Below, in pieces: positions 1-9,017 of a DNA stretch of 64,000 bases. Source of the stretch: an uncultured Planctomycetota bacterium (GTDB lineage Bacteria; Planctomycetota; Phycisphaerae; UBA1845; UTPLA1); the NCBI GenBank assembly GCA_900696465.1, contig CAADGE010000048.1, forward strand, positions 124,001 through 188,000. The letters are read 5' to 3'. The notes beneath the pieces are model-generated. The model searched no databases. It worked only from the letters and a program-made list of their open reading frames with translations, and was not told the origin of the DNA. How positions within the stretch are numbered: the stretch's first letter is position 1; each line of letters opens with the position of its first letter. The position numbers and the translations under genes are program-made.

Positions 1-2647
1 TTCGCGCGTACTTCGCAGGTACCTCAAACACAAGCTCGTCATGCACTTGAATGATCATCTTCGACGGCCGCTTCTCGTTCCGGATTCTCCGGTCGATGTG
101 GATCATCGCCCGCTTGATCATGTCGGCTGCGGAGCCCTGCACGACGGTATTGATGGCGAATCGTTCGGCCGCATTGCGGATACCCTGATTGCGGGAATGA
201 ATATCCGGGATCGGGCGACGTCGGCCGAGGATCGTCTTGACGTATCCATGCTGCCGGGCGTGCTCGACGCACTGATCGAGGAAGACGCGGATCTTTGGAT
301 ATCGCTGGAAGTAACGATCGATGAACACCTTCGCCTGGCCGACGGACATGCCCGTCTGCCGCGCGAGGCCGAAAGCCGACTGGCCGTAAATGATGCCGAA
401 GTTGACAGTCTTGGCGCTGGCTCGCTGTTCTGGCGTGACCTGTTCGAGCGGCACGCCCTCGATCTGCGAGGCGACGAAGGCGTGGATGTCCCGATCTTCG
501 CGAAAGGCCTCGATGAGCGCTTCATCCCGCGAGAAGTGGGCCAGCACGCGCAACTCGATCTGCGAGTAGTCCGCCTTCAGCAGGACCTCACCCTCCGCGC
601 CAGGCACAAAGGCGCGGCGGATCTGCGCGCCGAGCGGCGTGCGGATGGGAATGTTCTGCAGATTGGGATCGCTGCATGAGAGGCGACCGGTGACCGCGAT
701 CGCCTGATGAAAGCTCGGGTGGATGCGACCGGTACGCGGCGAGACCAGATTCGGCAGGGCATCGACATAGGTGCTCTTGAGTTTGGCCTGCTCACGGTAC
801 TCGATAATCAGGCGTGGGATCGGGTCGCTGGTCTGCTCGGCGAGGACCTCCAGCACTTCGGCATCGGTTGAACGGCCGGTCTTCGTCTTCTTCACGACCG
901 GCAGCTTGCGTTCGTCGAAGAGAACCTCGGCGAGCTGTTTGGTGGAGTCAATGTTGAATGACCGGCCAGCTTCGGCGTGGATCTGCTTGCGCAGTTCCTC
1001 CAGCCGGTCGGCCATCTCGTTACTCAGACGGGCAAGCAGCTCGGTATCGATCGAGACCCCGAGATACTCCATACCCGCAAGGACTTCGACGAGTGGCATT
1101 TCCAATTCGCGAAAGAGCGATGCCAGCTCCGGGTCGGTCAGTTGCCGTTCGAGCACGCCCCGCAGTCGCCATGCCACGTCGGCGTCTTCGGCGGCGTACT
1201 CGCAGACGCGCTGCGTGGGCACCTGGTCAAACGTGATCTGGTTTTTGCCGGTGCCGATGATCTCCTTCGTGCTGATGGGGCGATAGTTCAGCAGCTCCAT
1301 CGAGAGGGCGTCGAGTCCGTGCGAGCGACGGGTCGGTTCGAGCACGAAGCTGGCGATCATCGAATCAAAATCGACGCCGCGGACCTCAATGCCCGCGGCT
1401 CGGAGCACAACGAGGTCATATTTGACATTTTGCCCGCACTTACGGATGCGCTCATTCTCAAAGACTGGCTTGAGATGACGGACGGCGACTTCCTGCGGGA
1501 TCAATCGGCCGACACCGCGCACGGGAATGTAATACCCGCTGCCGGCCTCCCAACTGATGCTGATTCCGACAAGTTCGGCAGCCGCCGGTACGAGTCCGGT
1601 CGTTTCCGTGTCAAAGGCGAAGCACGGGAGCTTTTGAAGTCGACCGACAAGTTCTGCCAGGGCAGCTTCGGTATCGATCAGCTCGTAGCGATTGACGCTC
1701 GCCGAATGCGTATCAAAGAGTTGGTCCGTCGGGGCTTGCTGCGCCGCGCCGACTTGTGCCACGGAGTTTCCGTTTGCGGCCTCCTCCGAGGGCACAGACA
1801 GGCGCTCGATCATCCGATTCATGCCCAGTTCGCGGAGGATCGGCACCGCCGCGGCAAGGTCGAATCGGTCGCATCGCGCCGACTCGAGATCGAACTCAAA
1901 TGGCATGTCGTTCTTGAGGGTCACGAGCTGCCGGACGACATCCATGCGTGCCCGAAAGGCGAGGATGTTCTCTCTCAACCTGGGCGAGAGTTCGTCGGCG
2001 TGGGCGATGATGTTGACGACGGAGCCGTACTTTTTCAGCAGGTCTGCGGCCTTCTTCGGGCCGACGCCTTCGACGCCTTTGATGTTGTCCACACTGTCGC
2101 CGATGAGCATCTGCGCTTCGATCGCCTGCTCTGGGCCGAAGCCCTTTTCCTCGATCATGGCCGCCATATCGATTACGCGGTCCTTGCCCGGGTCGTACAT
2201 ACGAACGCGATCGCTGAGCAACTGATCGAGGTCCTTGTCGCGACTGACGAGATAGATTTCGAGGTCGCTTTCTGCGTAGCGACGGCATAGGGTTGCGAGG
2301 ATGTCATCCGCCTCATATCCCAGCTGCCGCAGGATCGGCACCTTCATCGTCTGTAGAATCGAGACAATGCGATCCATCTGCGGGGGAAGATCTTCCGGCG
2401 GCGGCTGACGCTTGCCTTTGTATTCCGGGTCGATTTCCACGCGAAAGACCGTCTCGTCTGAGACGTCCATGGCCATCGCCAGGTAGTCGGGTTTGCGGTC
2501 GCGCAGCAGCCCGAGGAACATCTGCAGAAAGACATGCACGGCCCGCGTGGGTTCGCCGGTGGGGGAGGTCAGGGCCTGGAAGGGGGCGTAGTATGCCCGA
2601 TAGATCTGGGCGTGACCGTCGATGAGATAGAGCGTCTTTCGTGGCAT
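1..2647 (-). CDS. polA: DNA polymerase I, 3' end cut by window
   Basis: Replication and repair polymerase; 882 codons are visible and roughly 45 C-terminal residues lie beyond the window edge. The frame reads an N-terminal 5'-3' exonuclease (opening MPRKTLYLIDGHAQIYRAYY), then a 3'-5' proofreading domain, then the polymerase domain. The proofreading motifs look intact: DTE at about residues 346-348 (FAFDTETTG), NVKYD, and YAAEDAD. The polymerase motifs DYSQIELR and VHDE (about 868-871) are also present. This means all three activities are probably retained, unlike PolA of several lineages that lost proofreading. The ATG at 2645-2647 opens the conserved N-terminus. It is transcribed away from the gene at 3063 and nothing suggests an operon partner in the window. 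Confidence 0.97.
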   Translation of the reverse strand, partial: MPRKTLYLIDGHAQIYRAYYAPFQALTSPTGEPTRAVHVFLQMFLGLLRDRKPDYLAMAMDVSDETVFRVEIDPEYKGKRQPPPEDLPPQMDRIVSILQTMKVPILRQLGYEADDILATLCRRYAESDLEIYLVSRDKDLDQLLSDRVRMYDPGKDRVIDMAAMIEEKGFGPEQAIEAQMLIGDSVDNIKGVEGVGPKKAADLLKKYGSVVNIIAHADELSPRLRENILAFRARMDVVRQLVTLKNDMPFEFDLESARCDRFDLAAAVPILRELGMNRMIERLSVPSEEAANGNSVAQVGAAQQAPTDQLFDTHSASVNRYELIDTEAALAELVGRLQKLPCFAFDTETTGLVPAAAELVGISISWEAGSGYYIPVRGVGRLIPQEVAVRHLKPVFENERIRKCGQNVKYDLVVLRAAGIEVRGVDFDSMIASFVLEPTRRSHGLDALSMELLNYRPISTKEIIGTGKNQITFDQVPTQRVCEYAAEDADVAWRLRGVLERQLTDPELASLFRELEMPLVEVLAGMEYLGVSIDTELLARLSNEMADRLEELRKQIHAEAGRSFNIDSTKQLAEVLFDERKLPVVKKTKTGRSTDAEVLEVLAEQTSDPIPRLIIEYREQAKLKSTYVDALPNLVSPRTGRIHPSFHQAIAVTGRLSCSDPNLQNIPIRTPLGAQIRRAFVPGAEGEVLLKADYSQIELRVLAHFSRDEALIEAFREDRDIHAFVASQIEGVPLEQVTPEQRASAKTVNFGIIYGQSAFGLARQTGMSVGQAKVFIDRYFQRYPKIRVFLDQCVEHARQHGYVKTILGRRRPIPDIHSRNQGIRNAAERFAINTVVQGSAADMIKRAMIHIDRRIRNEKRPSKMIIQVHDELVFEVPAKYAR

Positions 2648-3062
2648 TCGGGACCTTCGTCCCGCGGTTGTGTCCCGCGGATCGGGGGGTGTCAAGCAGA
2701 GATGCGCCGGTCCGCTGCGGTGCCATTGCCTACCTGCACATTGCTCAAAGCGTTATCGTGTCGGAGCTTCGTCTCACGGCCCATAAGTCGGTGGCGCAGG
2801 CCGGCTTGCCTTGTAGATTCGCGGACGGCAGCTACCTCGTGGCGGTCCTGATTTCACGAGCAGCCCGACGTTGACATTTGTACTTGGTTTGCAGATACTT
2901 AGATAAGCTTCGTAGCGCCGTAATACGATCATCAGGCCTTCCGGACGGTACCTACCCCGAACGAAGCAGCAGGGATTCATCGACCGACAAACCTCTGGGA
3001 GGGGGCTGCGGCCCGGCCGAATGCAGGCCGACCGCGACAGCAGCGCGAATCGAGGGATAATT
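2648..3062. other. Divergent intergenic region, polA / membrane protein
   Basis: About 415 bases between divergently transcribed genes. No credible coding frame was found; the only recognisable element is the plus-strand promoter at 2871-2899. No polA promoter was identified with confidence. Confidence 0.6.
2871..2899 (+). promoter_or_regulatory. Sigma-70-type promoter
   Basis: A perfect -35 TTGACA (2871-2876) is followed after a 17-base spacer by GATACT (2894-2899), which matches four of six -10 positions. It points at the gene starting at 3063 and would give a leader of about 155 bases. Confidence 0.55.
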
Positions 3063-4811
3063 ATGGCGGGTGCAATGCCCCAGCAACGCGGCGGATCGAA
3101 TGCGACGACGACCGGGATGGTGGTCTCGATCATCGTGGCGGTCCTGCTGCTCGGCGTGCTCATTTGGCTGATAACCCAGCAGGAACAGCTCCGCAACAAT
3201 GCCAGCACGGCGCAGAGTGCCCGGGATCGCGCGGTGCGCGACAGCGAGGAGTTCAAGCGGGCCGCGGGGCTGGTGATTTCCGGCATGACGGGCGATGCAA
3301 ATGACACGCCGCAGGCGGCGAGGGACAAGCTTGAAGCGATGCTGGCCACGATTCGCTCTGATGGTCGTGTGGCCGATGCCGACCAGATGACATCCTCAAA
3401 CGGCGCCGTCGTCGTGATCGAGCGGCTGCATCAGCTTTATAAAGCCGAAATGGATGCACGCGAGAAGCTCGTCGGCGATCTGGCGAAAGTCGGTGCGGAC
3501 CTGCGTACGGCGCTGGCGGCCAACACGGAGCTTCAGCAGAAATTCGGCGATGATCTGGCAAGTCTGCGGGTCAAGGTGGAAGAGCTTCAGGCGGCCAAGA
3601 GCGACTTTGAACGGCTCAAGTCGAGCGAGACGCAGGCGTTGGCCAGTCAGATCGGCGCCAAGCAGGACGCGTTGGACGCCATGCGGCGCGAACAGATGAC
3701 CATGCGGCAGCGCATGCGTGATGAACTTCTTCATCGCGAAGGACTGCTCCACGAGCAGCGTGAGGCGCTGGCTCGGCTTCGGGCGCCGGGAGTCGATTCC
3801 GCGGCGCAGGAGCTGGCAGTGGCCCGAACCGGTGTGGGCACGATCCTGCGGGCCCTGCCCGGCGATTCGCTGGTGCACATCGACCTGGGTCGTGAAGACG
3901 GTGTGCGACTGGGAATGACGTTCGCCGTATATTCCGCGCTGGAGCGCATTCCCGAAGACGGTCGCGGCAAGGCGCACATCGAGGTGGTAAGTGTCGGCCG
4001 GCGCACGGCAGAATGCCGTGTGACCACCCCGCCTTCACCGGACAACCCGCTGCTCGAAGGCGACCTCGTGGGCAATATCATCCTCAGTCGCGACAAGTCC
4101 AAGAAGCAGCGCTTCTGCATTGTCGGTCAGTTCGATATCGACTTCGACGGTCAGGTTGACGTTCGCGGGGCCGAGGCAATTGCAGCACTCGTGCGGCGCT
4201 ACGGCGGTGAAGTGGTTGACCGGGTGGACGCGATGACGGACTACGTGATTGTCGGCCTCGAACCGCCGGAAGGTTTGACGGAAATGATCGCCGATGAGCC
4301 GGAGCTCGATCTGGAAGAAACTGAGGAGACGCCTGCTGCACGGCCCAGCAGGGTACGTTCCGATCGCGTCGATTCCGATGCGGAAGAAGCGGATGACGAA
4401 GATGCAGTGGACGAGAACGAAGACGAGGCGGAGGAAGATACCGCAACTGATGAGGACGATTCTGAGGATGCCGCGGATGAGGACGCCGACGACGATGAAG
4501 GCGAACCGGCCGGCGATGATTACGATGCCGACGACGCGGGTGATCTCGATGACACCGACGAGGATACCGACGTGACTGCGCCGAGCAATCGCCTTGCACA
4601 GGTTGCAGCCGCTCCGACGATTCAGCGCGCTCCCGAGGTGGATCCGACAAAGGGCCCGCGCGCCCGACGGGTCTTGACCGAGCGCGAGCGTTATCGTCAG
4701 GCGGTGGAGCGGGCGATGCTTCTGTCGATTCCGCGGCTGCCGCAGGACCGGTTCTTTAATTTCATCGGTTTGGAGAGCGGCCGCGAAGCGATGCGGGCTC
4801 TGGAGCAGTAA
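3063..4811 (+). CDS. Membrane-anchored coiled-coil protein with acidic tail, unknown function
   Basis: A 582-residue protein I do not recognise as a named family. It has one N-terminal transmembrane segment (about residues 18-38, ending LIWLITQQ), then a long Gln/Glu/Arg-rich coiled coil to about residue 245. Next comes a beta-rich stretch (LVHIDLGREDGVRLGM) reminiscent of FlgT-C-like domains, and a segment FCIVGQFDIDFDG...YGGEVV that weakly resembles a BRCT fold. A region dominated by Asp and Glu (about 405-510) precedes a conserved-looking basic C-terminus with the sequence RFFNFIGLESG. The start is the ATG at 3063, seven bases after GAGGG; an upstream in-frame ATG at 3021 lacks such a site. 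The last 50 bases overlap the convergent gene at 4762. Location is probably inner membrane with the bulk outside or inside unresolved; function is unknown. Confidence 0.8.
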   Translation: MAGAMPQQRGGSNATTTGMVVSIIVAVLLLGVLIWLITQQEQLRNNASTAQSARDRAVRDSEEFKRAAGLVISGMTGDANDTPQAARDKLEAMLATIRSDGRVADADQMTSSNGAVVVIERLHQLYKAEMDAREKLVGDLAKVGADLRTALAANTELQQKFGDDLASLRVKVEELQAAKSDFERLKSSETQALASQIGAKQDALDAMRREQMTMRQRMRDELLHREGLLHEQREALARLRAPGVDSAAQELAVARTGVGTILRALPGDSLVHIDLGREDGVRLGMTFAVYSALERIPEDGRGKAHIEVVSVGRRTAECRVTTPPSPDNPLLEGDLVGNIILSRDKSKKQRFCIVGQFDIDFDGQVDVRGAEAIAALVRRYGGEVVDRVDAMTDYVIVGLEPPEGLTEMIADEPELDLEETEETPAARPSRVRSDRVDSDAEEADDEDAVDENEDEAEEDTATDEDDSEDAADEDADDDEGEPAGDDYDADDAGDLDDTDEDTDVTAPSNRLAQVAAAPTIQRAPEVDPTKGPRARRVLTERERYRQAVERAMLLSIPRLPQDRFFNFIGLESGREAMRALEQ

Positions 4812-6249
4812 GCGCCACCGAGGCCGATCTCTCGAGATGCCGCAACATGACGGCGATCTGGATCAGGCAGATCAGAAGCCCCCAGCAGAAGTAGCCGCCC
4901 TCGAGGAGTCGGTCCGCCATTCGATCTCCCACCACTCCTTCACCGACGATCACCAGCAACAGAAGCTGCACGACCAGGCCCGCGACGCACGCAGCGCGGA
5001 AGCGGTCTGACGTCGGTAGGCAGGTCAACGCGTACCAGATCCCGAGATAGACAAGCGGCAGCGTCGTGGCGTGGTGCTTCCAGGTGCGCTCGGAAAGCAG
5101 CAGCATCGCCACGAGCACCATGCCGAATTCCAAGAGCCGGTGTGGATCGCTGCGCGCTGTTCCGCGCCGACGACACGACCATGCGAGGATCGCGAGCATC
5201 AACAGAGAGATAGCCGGACGCAGCAGGCGGCCAAGTTGTGTGGCGGGGCGGTCCATGTGTTCCATGCCGGCCTTGAACATCTCATCGGCCGGCATCGATT
5301 CGATGCGAAGGATGCCTGTGTTTGATAGCAGCCGCAGCAGCACGCCGTAGAGCGATTGATTGGCGATTTCCGTCGCGGCGTAGCCCTCGACGGCGAATGG
5401 ACGAACGAGCATATCGAACCAGGTGCGTAACAGCATGAGGTTGTATTCGAATCCGAGTACAACGCCGGGGATCAGGATGAAGACGAGTACGAGTCCGATG
5501 CCCGCCCATGCGCAGAGCCGCCAGTGGCGCTTGTAGAGGAAATAGACAAGGGCCAGTGCCGGCGTGATCTTGGTTACGATCGCCAGGGCCAACAACAGGC
5601 CGGCCCAGGCATCCTTGCCGCGCAGATAGCAGACCCATGCGAGGGCCAGCCAGATGAGCATGAAGATATTCAGATTACCGTGCTGGATGTCGGAGATGAT
5701 CGGGCGAATCCCAAAGACCAGGGTCATGAGTAATACGCCGATCGGTATGGGATGACCCTGATGCTTCATTTCTCGCAGCAGCAACCATGCGGCAAGTGAG
5801 AGCCCACCGAGCTTGAGGATGGACCAAACGACGCCTGCGCCAACGACACCGAGTTTTGCGAGTGGGGCAAGGCATATCAACACAAGGGGCGGCGTAGGGA
5901 ACCAGTGCCCATAGCCGTAAGGGTTGTCGGTACGTGTCAGCGCGGCTGATTCATCTTCGGCGGACGGTGCAGCGCCGTCCGCGTGCTGCTTCAGGAGCAA
6001 CTCCGCAGTTGGAAGCCATCGTCCCAGTGCGGTTCGGTGCCGCTGACCACTTTCTCGAAAGGGGCTGGTGTCAATCTTCTGAATGGTGATGACAAACTGA
6101 ACCGTGGGGACGATGAGGATGGTCAGGACGAGGATCGCAAAGGCGAGCCGGGCGATGTGATGGGAGAGAAACCTCCGGTCGAACTGGCCGAGGTGGGTTT
6201 TGAGGTACGGATCGGGCAGGATGGCGGCGTCGGTCGTCAGGTTGAACAT
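4762..6249 (-). CDS. GT87-type polyprenol-dependent membrane glycosyltransferase
   Basis: A 495-residue polytopic protein with about ten hydrophobic segments. The stretch QHGNLNIFMLIWLALAW, followed by GLLLALAIVTKITPAL and FLYKRHWR, is the signature block of the DUF2029/GT87 family. These enzymes use polyprenyl-phosphate sugars (mannose or arabinose-like) to glycosylate extracytoplasmic lipids or glycans; the substrate here cannot be inferred. The family is also recognisable from the acidic first periplasmic loop and the long cytoplasmic tail. Its stop codon lies inside the last codons of the convergent gene ending at 4811, a 50-base tail-to-tail overlap. It is not next to the EPS cluster, so linkage to EPS synthesis is only a possibility. 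Confidence 0.85.
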   Translation of the reverse strand: MFNLTTDAAILPDPYLKTHLGQFDRRFLSHHIARLAFAILVLTILIVPTVQFVITIQKIDTSPFRESGQRHRTALGRWLPTAELLLKQHADGAAPSAEDESAALTRTDNPYGYGHWFPTPPLVLICLAPLAKLGVVGAGVVWSILKLGGLSLAAWLLLREMKHQGHPIPIGVLLMTLVFGIRPIISDIQHGNLNIFMLIWLALAWVCYLRGKDAWAGLLLALAIVTKITPALALVYFLYKRHWRLCAWAGIGLVLVFILIPGVVLGFEYNLMLLRTWFDMLVRPFAVEGYAATEIANQSLYGVLLRLLSNTGILRIESMPADEMFKAGMEHMDRPATQLGRLLRPAISLLMLAILAWSCRRRGTARSDPHRLLEFGMVLVAMLLLSERTWKHHATTLPLVYLGIWYALTCLPTSDRFRAACVAGLVVQLLLLVIVGEGVVGDRMADRLLEGGYFCWGLLICLIQIAVMLRHLERSASVALTAPEPASLRGRSPNR

Positions 6250-6347
6250 GCCGATGTCTTAGCGTTCAGGCGGCGGAAGGGTCAAGGGGGAGAAAAACCG
6301 TCGAATAAGCGTACTCGGGATGACTGTAAGTATGTCCGAAAAGGGGG

Positions 6348-6376
6348 TTGACGGGCGACGGGACAGAATGTAGTAT
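6348..6376 (+). promoter_or_regulatory. Sigma-70-type promoter
   Basis: TTGACG (6348-6353), a 17-base spacer, then TAGTAT (6371-6376), inside the AT-rich stretch just upstream of the gene at 6452. Each hexamer deviates from consensus (five of six and four of six), so this is a moderate call. Confidence 0.45.
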
Positions 6377-6451
6377 AAGCTAATAATATAAGCCGAAGGT
6401 TATATATGGTGTCCGTGCTATTTTGACTGTCACCGGACAGGGACGTGTTGC

Positions 6452-7405
6452 ATGAATCGAGTTTTCGGAACGATCGTTCTGGCTTTCGCGATATTGGCGC
6501 CGTCGCCTGATCGCGTGTGGGCGCAGAACATTGAGGCAGGTCAAAAGACGACGGCTGCTCCATTCGATCTCAAATGGGAAGACTCTGCGGGCGAGCCGCG
6601 CCCTCCCATGACTTGCGAAACTCGCGAGAAGAATTTCCTCGGGTTGGATGCCGCACCACTGGAGGGTCCGCTGGAGGCCGATCGTCCGGACTTTACGGAG
6701 TCTCCGCGGACCATTCCCCGCGGCCGCATTCAGCTCGAAGGCGGCTACACCTATTACGCGGATGATGAGAAGGGTCGTCGCACGGGAAACCATGTGTTTC
6801 CTGAGTTTCTGCTGCGCATCGGTCTCGTCGATCGACTGGAGATGCGACTTGAATGGGAGGGCTGGTCTTTCACGGAGGAGCTGTTCGTCGAGCGCAACGA
6901 TTCTGGCCGCCGCGTTCGACGGAAGGATCATGACGACGGCGGGTCGGATATGGGTGTGGGCTTCAAAGCAGAACTGCTCGACCAGAGGGGTTTCATCCCG
7001 CAACTGGCTTTCATCGGGCATTTGTCACTGCCGACCGGCGCCGGTGGCAAGACCTCTGGCGACGTGGACCCGACGGGCATGTTTGTCTGGGCGTACGATC
7101 TGACGGAAGACTGGATGATGGGCGGCAATATCAACCTGGGTGTTCTGACCAGCGAGAAAGGGCGTTTCTTTCAGCCGGCGGCATCCTTGACGGTGGGCTA
7201 CTCGATTACCGAGAAGCTCGGGGCTTATACGGAATACATCGGTATCTTCCCGAACGATCGCGGCAGCGACTGTGCGCACACGCTCAACGGTGGTTTTACA
7301 TATCACCTGACCGACAATCTTATGTTTGATATCCGCGCCGGCGTCGGGCTCAACGAAGAGGCCGACGACTTTTTCATCGGCACGGGCTTTGCGATTCGAC
7401 TTTGA
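6452..7405 (+). CDS. Outer-membrane transporter-like protein, Phenol_MetA_deg type
   Basis: A 317-residue protein with a classical Sec signal peptide (residues about 1-25, ending VWAQ). The motif EADRPDFTESPRTIPRGRIQ, followed by LEGGYTYY, is diagnostic of the putative MetA-pathway-of-phenol-degradation family, which is common in planctomycetes. The rest alternates hydrophobic and polar residues with frequent glycine and aromatics (GFKAEL, YSITEKLGAYTEYIG) and ends in FAIRL, an aromatic/hydrophobic terminus typical of beta-barrels. An outer-membrane channel role is therefore inferred; the substrate is unknown. Only 15 bases separate it from the small membrane protein at 7421, so the two are probably co-transcribed from the promoter at 6348. 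Confidence 0.85.
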   Translation: MNRVFGTIVLAFAILAPSPDRVWAQNIEAGQKTTAAPFDLKWEDSAGEPRPPMTCETREKNFLGLDAAPLEGPLEADRPDFTESPRTIPRGRIQLEGGYTYYADDEKGRRTGNHVFPEFLLRIGLVDRLEMRLEWEGWSFTEELFVERNDSGRRVRRKDHDDGGSDMGVGFKAELLDQRGFIPQLAFIGHLSLPTGAGGKTSGDVDPTGMFVWAYDLTEDWMMGGNINLGVLTSEKGRFFQPAASLTVGYSITEKLGAYTEYIGIFPNDRGSDCAHTLNGGFTYHLTDNLMFDIRAGVGLNEEADDFFIGTGFAIRL

Positions 7406-7420
7406 AATGGAGGCATGAGG

Positions 7421-7552
7421 ATGAGCTTTGCACTCGATCTGATCTTTGTCGGGCTGCAACAACTGGTGGTCGGTATCGTGACGGCGATCCTTCAGGTTCC
7501 GCTGGATGTTATCACGGCATGGCTGAGCGATCTGGTTACGCCCGGCGGATAA
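7421..7552 (+). CDS. Small hydrophobic membrane protein, 43 residues
   Basis: A short frame beginning MSFALDLIFVGL and ending WLSDLVTPGG, with one hydrophobic helix covering most of the protein (about residues 4-33). GGAGG at 7409-7413 sits seven bases before the ATG at 7421; the in-frame ATG at 7415 would be only one base away, which decides the start. It follows the outer-membrane protein gene by 15 bases. Ribosome site, hydrophobicity and spacing support a real gene, but no family is recognised. Confidence 0.6.
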   Translation: MSFALDLIFVGLQQLVVGIVTAILQVPLDVITAWLSDLVTPGG

Positions 7553-7662
7553 GACGTAACCGGCTTGAAGAAGGACCTGCGGGGCGCTATGGTGTTTCGG
7601 CATGTCGCGCGCACGGCACGCGTTTGTGACGCGGCTTCGCGATCTGCACACGGAGAACCATG

Positions 7663-8115
7663 ATGAGTCACGTCGGCGAAGTGCTGTCGATTGCCCTGCG
7701 CGGCAAGGACCCGCGCGAGATGCGGGAAGTTCGCGAGGCGACTTGCGCGGTCGATGGCGTGCTCGAAGGCGATCCGGCATCGAGCGTGGATCGGGGCATC
7801 ACCTTGATCTCCTCGCGGCAATGGCGGCAGGTCATCTGTGAGCTGGGTGTCGAGCTGCCCTGGTGGACGCGGCGGGCAAATGTACTGGTGGATGTGGACG
7901 GCCTCGGCGGATTTATCGGGCAGTTGCTCAGGATCGGTGACGTGGAGATTCAGATCGTCGGCGAGACGAAGCCGTGCGGACTGATGGATCGGCTGCACCC
8001 CGGGTTGCGATCCGCTCTAATCCCGGACTGCCGCGGTGGCGTCCACGGCCGGATCGTCAAAGGAGGCGTCCTTCACGTGGGGGAAATGGTGGAGCTTGTG
8101 CGCGGGCCGGTATGA
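7663..8115 (+). CDS. MOSC domain protein
   Basis: A 150-residue stand-alone MOSC protein, the C-terminal domain of molybdenum cofactor sulfurases. It reads DRGITLISSRQWRQV near residue 45, then LLRIGDVEIQIVGETKPC with the conserved cysteine, and GRIVKGGVLHVGEMVEL near the C-terminus. Such proteins bind pyranopterin cofactors or carry sulfur, but the small single-domain forms are biochemically undefined. Two ATGs are adjacent (7660 and 7663); the second has the better distance from GGAG at 7652-7655. No molybdenum cofactor gene is nearby. Confidence 0.85.
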   Translation: MSHVGEVLSIALRGKDPREMREVREATCAVDGVLEGDPASSVDRGITLISSRQWRQVICELGVELPWWTRRANVLVDVDGLGGFIGQLLRIGDVEIQIVGETKPCGLMDRLHPGLRSALIPDCRGGVHGRIVKGGVLHVGEMVELVRGPV

Positions 8116-8135
8116 TTTGGGCGCATCCCCTGTTG

Positions 8136-9017
8136 CTAATCGTCTTCGTCGTCGTTTGATGCCGGTTTGGAGGGGGCATCCGGTGTGCCATCATTCTCGT
8201 CCTCTTCATCGTCCTCATCTTCTTCAGTCGAGAGCTTGGCACGCTCCGTGGCACTGGCAATCTGAGCCGTCGGCAGTATCAGCCCGCTGAGGATGTCCTG
8301 ACGCATGGCCATGAACGCGGTCGGATTGGCCTCGATCTCATCGTCCTCGGGCAACTGGAGAACAACGACGCCTACGAGCTTGCCGTTCTCCGCGAAAACC
8401 GGCTGGCCCGGCTCCAAAGTCAGGCCGGAGGGAATCAGCAGTTCGCGCGGCTTGCGGGCATGGCCGGCGATGCGGCCGTCGCTGACGACCGGTGTGCGGT
8501 CAAAGAACTTCGCCATTCTGCGCAGTGCCAGAATCTTGTCACCGACCTGCGGCTGCGCAGATTTGCTGAGATCGATGAATCGAAACGTACGATCGCCGGG
8601 GTCCTTGATTTTGACCCAGGCGAGGTCGAGTTCGGTATCGCGGGCCAATACCTTCGCAGGGATGCCCTCGATGTCATCGCCGATGAGGATTTTCATATCC
8701 AGCGGGGTAACGCTGCCGCCGCGCCGGGCACCGCCGAGGCGTGAATTGGCGCAGAGGATCAACCCCTTGGGGTCGATCATGATGCCGGTGATCTCGTTTT
8801 CGCTCTCCCGCTTACCGTACTGGCTCTCCATGCGGAGGAGGAACTTGACGGTGACGAGGGCGGGAGCGTGCTCTTTGGCGAGAGTACGGTAGGTCGCGGC
8901 GTCATCCGCCTGGACCGACCCGGCCGCCGCTGGGAAGGAAAAGCAGAGCGCACAGACGGCAAAAGAGCGAAGGTCGAATCGGTCTGTGAACACGGGATTA
9001 CTCCTTGCTGGGTTCAT
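8136..9017 (-). CDS. Catalytically dead trypsin-like (HtrA-family) protein
   Basis: A 293-residue exported protein with a signal peptide (about residues 1-37, ending GSVQA) and a trypsin-like fold related to the HtrA gene immediately upstream. Where active HtrA proteins have the His of TNxHV, this protein has ILCANSRLGG. The Asp region is kept (DTELDLAWVKI). Where GNSGGP is expected it has EPGQPVF. Two of three catalytic residues are thus missing, while the fold appears preserved. No PDZ domain is present and the tail is strongly acidic. The ATG at 9017 lies inside the last 20 bases of the upstream protease gene, so translation is probably coupled. A regulatory, adaptor or substrate-binding role for its active neighbour is inferred. 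Confidence 0.85.
   Translation of the reverse strand: MNPARSNPVFTDRFDLRSFAVCALCFSFPAAAGSVQADDAATYRTLAKEHAPALVTVKFLLRMESQYGKRESENEITGIMIDPKGLILCANSRLGGARRGGSVTPLDMKILIGDDIEGIPAKVLARDTELDLAWVKIKDPGDRTFRFIDLSKSAQPQVGDKILALRRMAKFFDRTPVVSDGRIAGHARKPRELLIPSGLTLEPGQPVFAENGKLVGVVVLQLPEDDEIEANPTAFMAMRQDILSGLILPTAQIASATERAKLSTEEDEDDEEDENDGTPDAPSKPASNDDEDD

Noticed and set aside
977-2290. 437-codon plus-strand open frame
   Set aside because: It is antisense to polA; the minus-strand frame carries all PolA motifs and the plus frame has none.
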